This document shows, piece after piece, positions 7,155 through 15,052 of a stretch of DNA of 20,722 nt. Every line of letters begins with the position of its first letter. Position 1 is the first letter of the stretch. The notes beneath the pieces are model-generated. The model saw only the letters and a list, made by a program, of their open reading frames with translations. It made no database searches and was not told the DNA's origin. The position numbers and the translations under genes are program-made. The stretch is from JAFGKK01 sp964521085 (GTDB lineage: Bacteria; Chloroflexota; Anaerolineae; Anaerolineales; RBG-16-64-43): positions 1-20,722 of the forward strand of contig CAZFPL010000050.1 in NCBI GenBank assembly GCA_964521085.1, read 5' to 3'.

Positions 7155-8245
7155 GCTGCATCCTCCTGCGCATTCCCTTCATCCTTCTTCTTCCCGGTCC
7201 GGAGTTTCCGGAGGAGATGGAGGACAGCCTGCCGGGATCGTTCGGCGACGTTCGTCTTTTCGGGCGCGCTTTCCAACTCGGTGGAGGATTCCGGAAGAGT
7301 GGGTTCGGAAGGAATATGGATCGCCGCCTCGGAGGCGCCGGTTTCATGCTCCGGCCGGCGGATCAGAATCCCCCGCCTTGTCTCCTCGAGCCGGACCCGG
7401 CGCTGGATCTTGTACCGCTCCAAATGCTCGCGCGGTATCTGCAGCCGGCCGGCGGAATCGAGCACCAGGAGTTCCACCAGATGATGCTCCTCGGCCGTGC
7501 GGCCGCGTCCGGTTTTGACCGCCCGGCGGACGGTCTCACTGGCGAGTTTTCCATCCCGTACCGCAACCACCCGGTCCACACGGTTGGCCAGGCTGAGATC
7601 GTGGCTGACGATTATGATGGTCAGCTTGAGCATCTGGTTAAGCCTGCGCAACAGATCGTAGATGGTCTGGGCGGTGGCGGTATCCAATTCGCCGGTGGGC
7701 TCGTCGGCCAGAAGCAGGCACGGCTGGTTGGCAAGGGCGATGGCGATCGCCACGCGCTGCTGCTCGCCGCCGGAAAGTTCCTCCAGGCGGTGATTCGCCC
7801 GCTCGTCGAGATCCACCATATGAAGGAGTTCCGCCGGCCGCCGGCGCGCGTTTTCATCCAGCCGGCCGGAAATCATCAGCGGCAGGCGGACGTTCTCCAA
7901 AGCCGTAAGATACGAGATCAGGTTCCGGGATGCCTGCTGCCAGACGAAACCGACTTTCTCGCGCCGGTAATGATCGAGTTCGGCCTGAGTCATCCGGCCG
8001 AGGTCCTTCTTTTCCACAAACGCGCGTCCGCCGGTGGGCCGGTCCAATCCCCCGAGGATGTTAAGCAGGGTGGATTTGCCGCTGCCGCTGGCGCCGACGA
8101 TGCCGATCATCTCGCCTCTCGCAACCGCGAGGTCCAATCCCTGGAGTGCCTGCACTTCGGTCGTTTCGGCGGATCCGCGCGCCTCCTCAATGCGGTAGAT
8201 CTTTACCAGGTTTTCGCAAAGGATGAAGGGCTCGGAGGGCATCAT
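7151..8245 (-). CDS. ABC transporter ATPase with C-terminal AbrB-like domain
   Basis: A 364-residue protein, about 130 longer than the usual 220-240 for this family. The ATPase part is complete: Walker A GASGSGKS at 51-58, Q-loop Gln103, signature LSGGE at 157-161, Walker B LLLADE with Glu182, and H-loop His215 in VSHD. After residue 245 comes a segment like the AbrB/SpoVT swapped-hairpin fold at about 256-297, with core VLDSAGRLQIPREHLE, then IQRRVRLEE and GILIRR. This is the spacing of AbrB-type domains, which bind DNA or mediate dimerisation. A low-complexity acidic and Ser/Pro tail with a basic patch (LLRKLRTGKKKDEG) follows. The start ATG at 8245 has GGGGAG about 5 nt upstream and overlaps the permease stop by 4 nt (ATGA). 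What the extra domain does is not known from the sequence. Confidence 0.9.
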   Translation of the reverse strand: MMPSEPFILCENLVKIYRIEEARGSAETTEVQALQGLDLAVARGEMIGIVGASGSGKSTLLNILGGLDRPTGGRAFVEKKDLGRMTQAELDHYRREKVGFVWQQASRNLISYLTALENVRLPLMISGRLDENARRRPAELLHMVDLDERANHRLEELSGGEQQRVAIAIALANQPCLLLADEPTGELDTATAQTIYDLLRRLNQMLKLTIIIVSHDLSLANRVDRVVAVRDGKLASETVRRAVKTGRGRTAEEHHLVELLVLDSAGRLQIPREHLERYKIQRRVRLEETRRGILIRRPEHETGASEAAIHIPSEPTLPESSTELESAPEKTNVAERSRQAVLHLLRKLRTGKKKDEGNAQEDAA

Positions 8246-11148
8246 ATCGACTCCCCGAGTTTGATCGCCTGGAAGATCTTCATCCGCACCAGGAGCGCCA
8301 CCAGCACTCCCATTCCGGCCAGGAACAAGGCGGCCAGCAGGATGTAGATTTCGAAGATCGAGGTCCAGGCGATTTCGATTTGGAAGGGCGGATAAAGCGC
8401 CTCGGTCGTTGCGCTCATCTTCAGGAATGGGACAAACAGGCGGCTTGCCAGCACCCCCAGAACCGTGCCAACTCCCATGCCGACCAGGATCAGGGAAGCC
8501 AATTCGGCCGCGAGCAATCCGATCATCTGCCCGACGGAAAGACCGATGGCGCGCAGCATGCCCATTTCAATGAAGCGCCGGCGGAAGGAGAACAAGGCGT
8601 ATAAGAGGAAACCCAACGCGGTCAGCAGCGCCGAGGCGAGAAATCCGGCGGACAGCAATCCAAAAAGTCCCTGCCGTTCCGGGCGGCGCTGCTGGCCCAG
8701 AATATTCTGCCGGGCCGAAGACCAGCCCGTGACGAAGGTATTCAACCCGGTTTCCACCAACCGGGATTGGTCGGCTTTTTCATCCAGCATGATGCTGTAG
8801 CCGCGCACCGCATAGACGACGCTTTCCGGGTCGGTGCCGGGATCGGTCCGCAACCAGACTTCATGCGGATATTCGGTGCCCGCCTGCAGATAGAGTTCAT
8901 CCAGGTTGCCCACGAAAAGGGTCCCATTCTCCGCATACCAGGTGGGGAAGAGAGTGAACGTGCCGACGATTTTTAATTTCAGCACGATGGATTCCTGCGC
9001 GCTCGGCTTGACGCTGACGGTCAGCGGATCGCCGATCTGTAATTTCTTATCATCCAGCAAACTCTGCGGAACCAGGACTCCGTCGGGCGAGGCGCCCAGG
9101 GTGTTCATCAACGCCCCCAGGGATTCGGAAGCGAAATCGCGCTGCCAGAATGAGGCGGTCGGGAATGAAAGCCGGTCGATCCCGAGAAATGTCCCTTCCA
9201 CCGCACCGTCGGAAAAAATGGTCGTTGCCGGATAGCGTCCGACGCGGCTCGCCGCCTGCACTCCCGGAATCCACAAATGCTCCTCGACGGGCGGGAAGGT
9301 GTATACCGCGCTTGCCCGAGTCGGATCGTTCGCCGTTGTGCCGGATTCGTCCAGCTTCATATCGGATCCGACCTGGTAATACATCTGCTTTTCCAACTGG
9401 TTGTCGAGTGTCCGGGCCAGCGAGGCGGTGAACGCCGAAAGACCCAGGGTAAGGATGAGCAGGATGAGGGGAGCGGTATAGAAAGCCGGTGTCCGTGAAA
9501 GGTAGCGGGCCGCCATCAGCATGCCCACATTCTTCGTGGCCCGCAGAACCCGGCTGATGAACACCATTACGAGCGGAATGAACCGCAGGGCCAGGAGGGA
9601 AGCGGCGAAGATACCGACGGCCGGAACCAGAAGCAAAAGCGGGTTCTGCAGCGGATTGGGGATGTGCGCCGCGCCGCTCGCCGCCTGCTGGCTCTGCCGA
9701 TTCAGAGTCCAAAATCCGTAGCCGGCCGGCAGGAGGAGCATCAGGTCCAGGAAGTAGCGCTGCCACCACGGTTGTTGCTGCAGGCGGGCGCGCTCGCGTT
9801 TATAGGAGATGACCGTGTTTGCGGCGGCGCTCAAGGTGGGGATCATGATCAGCACCAGGAGGATCAGCGCGAGGCCGAGAACGCCGTAGCCGAGGACCGA
9901 GGACGTCATCCCGATCCGCAATCCGTCCGTTCCGCTGAAGTTCAGGAAGCTGTGCGCGCGCCCGATGGCATGGGCGATCCAGATCCCCAGCAGCGCTCCG
10001 CCGGTCAGCGCGACGGCCGAGAGCAAAATGCCCTGCAGCAATGAAATCCACGCCACCTGAGTTTGACTCGCTCCGCGGCTGCGGAGCACGGCCATTTCCG
10101 AGCGCTGTTGGCCGACGAATAAACCGGTCACCAGGCCGATGAATACGACGATCAATCCCAAGATGGGAACGCTGAAGGCGAACAGCAGATAGGTAAGGGA
10201 GGGCGTGTTCTTCTGGTAGCGTTTCAGCGCGTCGAGCGGCGAATCGATGAGTTTGGTTTCCGGCAGCAGCACGTCCACCCGCTGGTTGACAGTGAGGATG
10301 CTTTCATTGAGCGCGCCGATGTCGGCGGCAAACAGTTTCGAGCCGCTTATTTTAATATGCCACATGCCGCTGAACAATTCGTCATCGATCATCCCGCTGA
10401 TGGACCCCGAATAGCTTGCCTCATCCACCAGCAGCCAGGAGGAGGATTGGCCGTCCCAATAGGGCGCCTCCGGATCTTTCTCCCTCCATATTCCGACGAT
10501 GGTCACGGAAATTTCAATATTGTCGCGGCGCAGATAGTCGATATCTCCCAGCTGGACACCGGCTTCCAGCGCGAAGGTTTCGCTGACCAGCGCTTCGATG
10601 GATCCCCCGCCGATCAGCGTCGACGGTTTGGGCGCCGCGCCGTGGATGATATCGACGGCATCCTCCAGCGGGGTGATGAAGGCGATGCGCACGGTGCCGA
10701 GGAAATATCCGGTGTCCGGATTCTCCGTGTCGAGCGGAGGATACAGGTAAAGGAAATCGGTATGGAACCGGCGGTATTCCTTCATCAGCGGCAGACCCAT
10801 AAGCCGGATGGCATCGCCGGTAAGGTACTCGTCGACCTTGATCACATCTTCCCATTGCGGATTGCCCTGGCCGACTCCCTTCTGCTCGTAGGTGAAGCCA
10901 AGGGGAGCGTAATCCACCGGGAGGTTTTCGAGCAGTGTTTCGTCGCCGGAAAATAATTCTTCGCGGAAGAGCCGGAAGTAGATCGCATCGGCGTACAGCG
11001 GCACGCTGAAAATGAAACTCGAAGCGATCACCAATCCGACAAGCGCGGCCGCGCCAAGCAGGCGCTGGGTGAGCAGCCGCTTGAGGGCAAACCCCGTCGT
11101 GGTCCAGGTTTGCCGAACGGGGGCGAGGAACTGCCGGAAGATGTTCAC
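8242..11148 (-). CDS. FtsX/MacB-type ABC permease, fused double unit
   Basis: A 968-residue membrane protein carrying two FtsX-like units in one chain. Order: TM1 at about 29-51; first extracytoplasmic MacB-type domain at 55-315; three helices at about 318-345, 366-395 and 416-440; a cytoplasmic loop (SYKRERARLQQQ); helices at about 465-482, 502-532 and 556-578; second extracytoplasmic domain at 590-845; and three final helices between about 850 and 955. MAVLRSRGAS (352-361) and MGMLRAIGLS in the second unit are the conserved segments after the first helix of each triplet, which contact the ATPases. Such proteins move periplasmic or surface partners, or export lipids, peptides or drugs. The GTG start at 11148 overlaps the MacA-like gene by 4 nt (GTGA) with only a weak ribosome site, so translation is probably coupled. 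Both halves of the transporter are present, so a second permease gene is not required. Confidence 0.92.
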   Translation of the reverse strand: MNIFRQFLAPVRQTWTTTGFALKRLLTQRLLGAAALVGLVIASSFIFSVPLYADAIYFRLFREELFSGDETLLENLPVDYAPLGFTYEQKGVGQGNPQWEDVIKVDEYLTGDAIRLMGLPLMKEYRRFHTDFLYLYPPLDTENPDTGYFLGTVRIAFITPLEDAVDIIHGAAPKPSTLIGGGSIEALVSETFALEAGVQLGDIDYLRRDNIEISVTIVGIWREKDPEAPYWDGQSSSWLLVDEASYSGSISGMIDDELFSGMWHIKISGSKLFAADIGALNESILTVNQRVDVLLPETKLIDSPLDALKRYQKNTPSLTYLLFAFSVPILGLIVVFIGLVTGLFVGQQRSEMAVLRSRGASQTQVAWISLLQGILLSAVALTGGALLGIWIAHAIGRAHSFLNFSGTDGLRIGMTSSVLGYGVLGLALILLVLIMIPTLSAAANTVISYKRERARLQQQPWWQRYFLDLMLLLPAGYGFWTLNRQSQQAASGAAHIPNPLQNPLLLLVPAVGIFAASLLALRFIPLVMVFISRVLRATKNVGMLMAARYLSRTPAFYTAPLILLILTLGLSAFTASLARTLDNQLEKQMYYQVGSDMKLDESGTTANDPTRASAVYTFPPVEEHLWIPGVQAASRVGRYPATTIFSDGAVEGTFLGIDRLSFPTASFWQRDFASESLGALMNTLGASPDGVLVPQSLLDDKKLQIGDPLTVSVKPSAQESIVLKLKIVGTFTLFPTWYAENGTLFVGNLDELYLQAGTEYPHEVWLRTDPGTDPESVVYAVRGYSIMLDEKADQSRLVETGLNTFVTGWSSARQNILGQQRRPERQGLFGLLSAGFLASALLTALGFLLYALFSFRRRFIEMGMLRAIGLSVGQMIGLLAAELASLILVGMGVGTVLGVLASRLFVPFLKMSATTEALYPPFQIEIAWTSIFEIYILLAALFLAGMGVLVALLVRMKIFQAIKLGESI

Positions 11149-12224
11149 AGCCCGATGACCACCTGCCCTTCTTTCAAACCGGAAAGAATTTCCACCTTAT
11201 CCTGAGTCTGGACTCCGATTTCAATTTCGATACGCTGCGGTCCGTTGCCGCTGTCGGAGATGACAAACGTGCGTCCGCCCACCTGGTGAACCGCCGCCGG
11301 CGGCAGCCAAAGCACTCCCTGCTTGTTGGCCAGCTCGATATTCACCGTCACCTTGTCCCCGGATTGGTAGGTTTCCAGCGACGGCGCCTGATCGAGAACG
11401 ATGCGGACGATGCTGTCGTTGCTCGGCCCGGTGCCGTAGGGGGAGGGAAGTTCCGTTACTTTCCCGGTCAACTTAATCTCCGGCTTGGCATCCAGAGTCA
11501 CCGAAGCCGGCATCCCCTCAAACATCTGCTTGAATTGTTCCGTTGCCCGGGCGCGGTCCGGAACGGCCACGACTTCCAGTTGGTTGGGGTCGCCGATCAC
11601 GAACACGGCGGTGCCGGTGGTGACCACGCGCCCCGACACGGTGACCGAAATAATCAGCCCGTCCACCGGAGCATACACCCTGGCCAGATCCAGCTGCGCC
11701 TCGATCGCCTCGAGGGAATTAGACGAGTCGTCCAGTCCGTACAGGCTTCTCGTTTCCTCCAGGGCGATCTCCGCCAGCTCGACCTGTAGCTCCTGGATTT
11801 TTATATCGTGCGCGGAATATCCTTCCGCCTTGTACTTGGCAAGTTTTTCCTGTTCGATTTCCAGCTGAATTTCCGCTTTGCGCACCGCGCGCCGGATTTC
11901 CTGCGCCTTCTTTTCCAAATCCTTGAGTTCAACCAAATCGGCAAGCAGCTGCCCCTTGGTCACCATTTCGTTCGGTTGGACATAGACGTGATCCACATGC
12001 CCTTCCATCTGAAAGGAGACGCTGCTGATCGCCACCGGTTCCACCTCGCCCGAAAGCTTGGCGTTGATGACGATGTCGCCGCGCTGCACGGTATAGGTTG
12101 TTCGAACGGGAGTGGGGAATGGGGTGGGAGTGGCTTCGTTTGCGCCTGCCCCCTGACTGCAACCGACGAGGATGGAACTGATCGCAAGGAGAACGAGGGA
12201 TCCCAAGGAGTGATGCTTCTTCAT
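11145..12224 (-). CDS. MacA/YknX-like membrane fusion (adaptor) lipoprotein
   Basis: A 359-residue adaptor with lipobox LVGC (Cys22) and a short ATPTPFPTP linker. The folded part has two lipoyl half-motifs, at about 60-98 (LSGEVEP... MVTKGQLLADL) and 176-212 (ARVYAPVDGLI... VFVIGDP), flanking a short coiled coil at 98-175, then a beta-barrel at 213-300 and a membrane-proximal domain to the end (VVIGL). The family couples the permease to a partner outside the membrane. In an organism without an outer membrane it would work with the permease alone, as proposed for YknX. The frame opens at 12305, but the ATG at 12224 is preferred because it directly starts the signal peptide (MKKHHSLGSL) and has GGAGG 5 nt upstream. 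It is the first gene of the coupled set and ends in a 4-nt overlap with the permease. Confidence 0.9.
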   Translation of the reverse strand: MKKHHSLGSLVLLAISSILVGCSQGAGANEATPTPFPTPVRTTYTVQRGDIVINAKLSGEVEPVAISSVSFQMEGHVDHVYVQPNEMVTKGQLLADLVELKDLEKKAQEIRRAVRKAEIQLEIEQEKLAKYKAEGYSAHDIKIQELQVELAEIALEETRSLYGLDDSSNSLEAIEAQLDLARVYAPVDGLIISVTVSGRVVTTGTAVFVIGDPNQLEVVAVPDRARATEQFKQMFEGMPASVTLDAKPEIKLTGKVTELPSPYGTGPSNDSIVRIVLDQAPSLETYQSGDKVTVNIELANKQGVLWLPPAAVHQVGGRTFVISDSGNGPQRIEIEIGVQTQDKVEILSGLKEGQVVIGL

Positions 12225-12430
12225 AGTTGCCTCCGGACAACGCGGGTTGCGCTGACAAGCCGGCGGATGGACGCCCCCGCCGGTCGTTTCTTCGAAGCAT
12301 GACAAAAGCGGCCGGCAAGCACTCCGCTTCGGTTTCTTACAGCTCCAATTCCTTTTTCATGAAAGGAAATTCAACCGGATCAAAAAATTGGATTCGTCCC
12401 GGCACATCCATTAAATCACCGGTCCGCACA
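12225..12430 (-). promoter_or_regulatory. Predicted 200-nt leader of the ABC export operon, with two hairpins
   Basis: If transcription begins just after the TATAAT at 12438, the mRNA has a leader of about 200 nt before the ATG at 12224. Two inverted repeats lie in it: TTCCTTT (12349-12355) with AAAGGAA (12362-12368) around a 6-nt loop, and CCGGCGG (12260-12266) with CCGCCGG (12277-12283) around a 10-nt loop. Neither is followed by a T-tract. I recognise no known riboswitch. The region is otherwise non-coding. Confidence 0.35.
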
Positions 12431-12437
12431 AGCCCGG

Positions 12438-12443
12438 ATTATA
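12438..12443 (-). promoter_or_regulatory. -10 box of the ABC export / GH3 operon
   Basis: A perfect TATAAT in the context CGCTATAATCCGGGC on the minus strand, lying in the 275-nt gap between the GH5 gene and the MacA-like gene. No -35 resembling TTGACA is found at 16-18 nt; the bases there are near TTCCGT. Confidence 0.55.
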
Positions 12444-12499
12444 GCGTAATCGTTCTACGCGACGGAAATCCTCACAGCAATTTCACAGGAAGGACGCCT

Positions 12500-13828
12500 T
12501 CACAATTCCTTAACTTGCGCCACATGAGCGGCGATGACCGCCAGCGTCGATTCGTCGATATCGTACACCGAGTACCAACCGGCGGTTTCGTGTGGGGGGT
12601 CGCCGACCCATTCATACCCCGGCCGGGCTTCGCCCGCCCAAGCCCAAAAATTATCCCCCGCCGCCGGTCCGCCCGCGGCCATGGATGTGTACACCTGATC
12701 GAACATGGCTTTGTAGAAGCGGTCCCGATAGGTCGTGGGGGAACCTGGATCGTAGATGTTCCGCAACGGCTCGTAGTCGCGGGCCAATCCAAACTCCTCC
12801 AAGACGAGGGGTTTTTTCATGGTCGTGCAATCCCGTTCGGCGTTCGAAAAATAGAGATGCGCGTACGCTTCGGCGGATTGATAGGAGGAAGGATTCCCCG
12901 GATCGAACCAACCCCAGTTCTGCGGCCAGATGTGGATGGTCGCGTAATCGATGTCGGGGCTGCTGTGCGCCGAAATGAAATTCTGGCTTCCATCCGGCAG
13001 CGCCCCTTCGGAACCCGTGGTGACCATGTGATTGGAATCCAGTGATTTGATGAAGGCCGCTGTGTCAAAGATCCAATCCAGCGGGTATAGGCGCGGCTCG
13101 TTTCCGAGTTCCCAGGAAAAGATGGCCGGGTCATCGCGGTAGGCCTTATCGGTGTATGGATTCACGCGGGTGGCAAGCATCCGGATGTGATCGCGGTACC
13201 ATCCCTGGCACTCCTGGCAGTAATAGAATCTGGCGGTATAGGTCATATAGTTGTTCCAATCCCCCGGGTAGGGAATTTTGGTTTTGTCCCGCCAGGAAAC
13301 GTATTGGGACATCCCGCCCGACCAATACCAAAAATTATTCAGCACCATCACGGCCTTTAATCCGCGCTTTCCCATTTCCGCCAGGAGATAATCCAAACCG
13401 TCGAGGACGCTCGCGTCGTACACCCCCGGCGATGTCATGAGCGCTGGAACCATGCGGTACGGCTCCGTGTTCGGACCCTCGGAAGAAGCCATGACGCGCA
13501 GGTTTGTGATTCCAAGCTTTTGGAGGCGGTCGAGTTCGTTCCGGAGAAACGTCCGATTACCGCTGGAATTGTCCACGGCCAGATTCATCCCCTGCCAGAA
13601 ATTCGTTCCGACAAAAAAAAACGGCCGGCCGTTGAGCAGGAATCCGCCGTCGCGGGCGATGACGAACTCCCCGGTGTCGGAGGGAATAACCGTGGGCGCA
13701 GCCGTGACTGCCGGAGTGGAAGTCGGGGCCGGAGCGGTTCCTCCGCGGCCGAATACCGCCCACACCAGCCCCAAGCCCAACACCAATACCAACGCCAGAA
13801 TCAGGAAAATCCACTTTTTCTTATTCAT
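12500..13828 (-). CDS. Membrane-anchored GH5 endo-beta-mannanase-like hydrolase
   Basis: A 442-residue protein with an N-terminal membrane anchor at 6-26 (LILALVLVLGLGLVWAVF) without a clear cleavage site, a short TSTP/TAAP linker to about 50, then a (beta/alpha)8 barrel. Landmarks: GTNFWQGMNL at 74-83, LRVMASSEGPN at 110-120, the acid/base Glu244 in WELGNEPR, His298 in ATIHIWPQNWGW, and the nucleophile Glu345 in LVLEEFGLARD. The ordering and the GTN-W and IHIWPQNWGW segments match subfamily GH5_7, whose members cut mannan or glucomannan backbones internally. Other GH5 specificities are not excluded. Being held on the outer face, it would make the oligosaccharides used by the nearby GH3 and GH27 enzymes. 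The ATG at 13828 has GGAGGA just upstream. The CPBP protease gene ends 58 nt before it, so the two may share a transcript. Confidence 0.88.
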   Translation of the reverse strand: MNKKKWIFLILALVLVLGLGLVWAVFGRGGTAPAPTSTPAVTAAPTVIPSDTGEFVIARDGGFLLNGRPFFFVGTNFWQGMNLAVDNSSGNRTFLRNELDRLQKLGITNLRVMASSEGPNTEPYRMVPALMTSPGVYDASVLDGLDYLLAEMGKRGLKAVMVLNNFWYWSGGMSQYVSWRDKTKIPYPGDWNNYMTYTARFYYCQECQGWYRDHIRMLATRVNPYTDKAYRDDPAIFSWELGNEPRLYPLDWIFDTAAFIKSLDSNHMVTTGSEGALPDGSQNFISAHSSPDIDYATIHIWPQNWGWFDPGNPSSYQSAEAYAHLYFSNAERDCTTMKKPLVLEEFGLARDYEPLRNIYDPGSPTTYRDRFYKAMFDQVYTSMAAGGPAAGDNFWAWAGEARPGYEWVGDPPHETAGWYSVYDIDESTLAVIAAHVAQVKEL

Positions 13829-13886
13829 AATCCTCCAATTATCGATGGGCTGTCCGGTTCCCGATCCGCACTCCGGTCTTCCAAGC

Positions 13887-14936
13887 TCAATCCGGATTGC
13901 CGGAAGCGGATGATGGTATTGCAGTCGGCGATTCCGCGACCGCTCTTGCCAACGATACTTTTCCGCGGGTAATTCTAATCCACAGAAGGATCAATCCACA
14001 TCCCAACAGCATCGCTCCCAATCCAATCAGTCCTCCTTCCGGACCGAACGCCCCGCCGGTGAGGAATTCCGGACCCGATTGTTTGATGGATACGAAGCGT
14101 GCGGCGACTGGAGACAACCCGCTTACGGGGAATCCGAACACGTTCCCCTGGAAATAATTCCACGCGATGTGCAATCCGATCGGAAGCGCAAGCTCTCCGG
14201 TGAGGATGTATCCCAAAGCCAGAAAGACTCCCGCCGCCATCAGGTTCAAAACGCTGATCGAGGTGATATTCGGATTCGACGCATGCATAAGACCGAAGTA
14301 GATCGACGTCAGGACGGTCGCCGACAGGATTGCGCCCACCGATCCGAGTCGAGGACCGTTCATGCCCTCGGAAAAATTCTTAAGCCGATACCCGCGATGG
14401 TACAACTCCTCGGAAATCCCGACACAGATGAATAAAACCAGCGGCAGGAAAATCATCAGGGGAAAGACTCCGCCGGGATCCGTGGTCTCCAGCATCCCCT
14501 CGATACTGATCCATCCGGCTGCGAGTTCGATCAGGAACACGACCGCCATGAGGCAGCCCCCCAGGAACAATCCAAATCCGAAATCCAACCACCATCTCCC
14601 GGAAATATGAAATCCAAAATCCGCAAACTTGCGCCGATCCAGAAATCGGCCGCCCAATCCAACGGTGGTTAAGGTGATCAGGAAGATCAAGACGTGCGTG
14701 GCCAAGTTCACCAGCGGCAAATTCATGAGATCCAGAAGCTTATCGGTCGACCCGAGAAGATCCTGCACGGACATCGACCCGCCGGCGGTGACAACGGCAA
14801 TAAGGACCACGACTAGGACCATTTCGAGCCCGATCTGCAAACTAAACCATGCGAAATCCAGAATAAGGATCCGCCAAAGCGCCCGTAAGCGCCGGTCCGC
14901 CGAATTCCAGAAGATGCCGATAATCGACTTTTGCAT
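13887..14936 (-). CDS. CPBP-family intramembrane metalloprotease
   Basis: A 349-residue multi-spanning protein of the CAAX-protease/bacteriocin-processing (Abi) family. The three signature motifs are all present: EELYHRGYR at 176-184 (Glu176/Glu177 and Arg181), FGLMH at 214-218 (His218) and HIAWN at 256-260 (His256, Asn260). About eight hydrophobic segments cover 22-52, 76-97, 116-142, 157-175, 200-219, 227-246, 250-266 and 303-322; a short hydrophilic tail follows. Family members cleave prenylated or membrane-linked peptides, or give self-immunity; the substrate here is unknown. The ATG at 14936 is chosen over the longer open frame reaching 15464, because that extension runs through the phosphotransferase gene in another frame, and because GGAGA lies 8 nt upstream of the ATG. 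Confidence 0.88.
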   Translation of the reverse strand: MQKSIIGIFWNSADRRLRALWRILILDFAWFSLQIGLEMVLVVVLIAVVTAGGSMSVQDLLGSTDKLLDLMNLPLVNLATHVLIFLITLTTVGLGGRFLDRRKFADFGFHISGRWWLDFGFGLFLGGCLMAVVFLIELAAGWISIEGMLETTDPGGVFPLMIFLPLVLFICVGISEELYHRGYRLKNFSEGMNGPRLGSVGAILSATVLTSIYFGLMHASNPNITSISVLNLMAAGVFLALGYILTGELALPIGLHIAWNYFQGNVFGFPVSGLSPVAARFVSIKQSGPEFLTGGAFGPEGGLIGLGAMLLGCGLILLWIRITRGKVSLARAVAESPTAIPSSASGNPD

Positions 14937-15052
14937 TATGGGATTCTCCGAATTCCTGTTGGAAGCATTCGATCTGCAGGTTTCTATTTCCCTCAGCGCG
15001 GGATCCGCGCACGTTTTTACCGGAAACAATCGATCCGAATTCTGCTCGACGA

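Noticed and set aside
5190..7484. Very long open frame on the plus strand (764 codons), antisense to the GH3 and ATPase genes
   Set aside because: It lies opposite two genes with full catalytic motifs, has an Arg/His/Gln-rich composition with no domains or ribosome site, and reflects the high-GC third-position bias of the minus-strand genes. The same applies to 2073-3275 and 7136-8347.
12225..12305. Longer N-terminus of the MacA-like protein beginning at 12305
   Set aside because: The first 27 residues are Cys/Pro-rich without a signal peptide; the ATG at 12224 begins a proper lipoprotein signal and has GGAGG at 5 nt.
14996..15010. GC-rich hairpin GCGCGG/CCGCGC as terminator of the phosphotransferase gene
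   Set aside because: The T-run (15013-15017) lies on the plus-strand side, where no gene would use it. In the minus direction no T-tract follows, and the downstream CPBP gene is probably co-transcribed.
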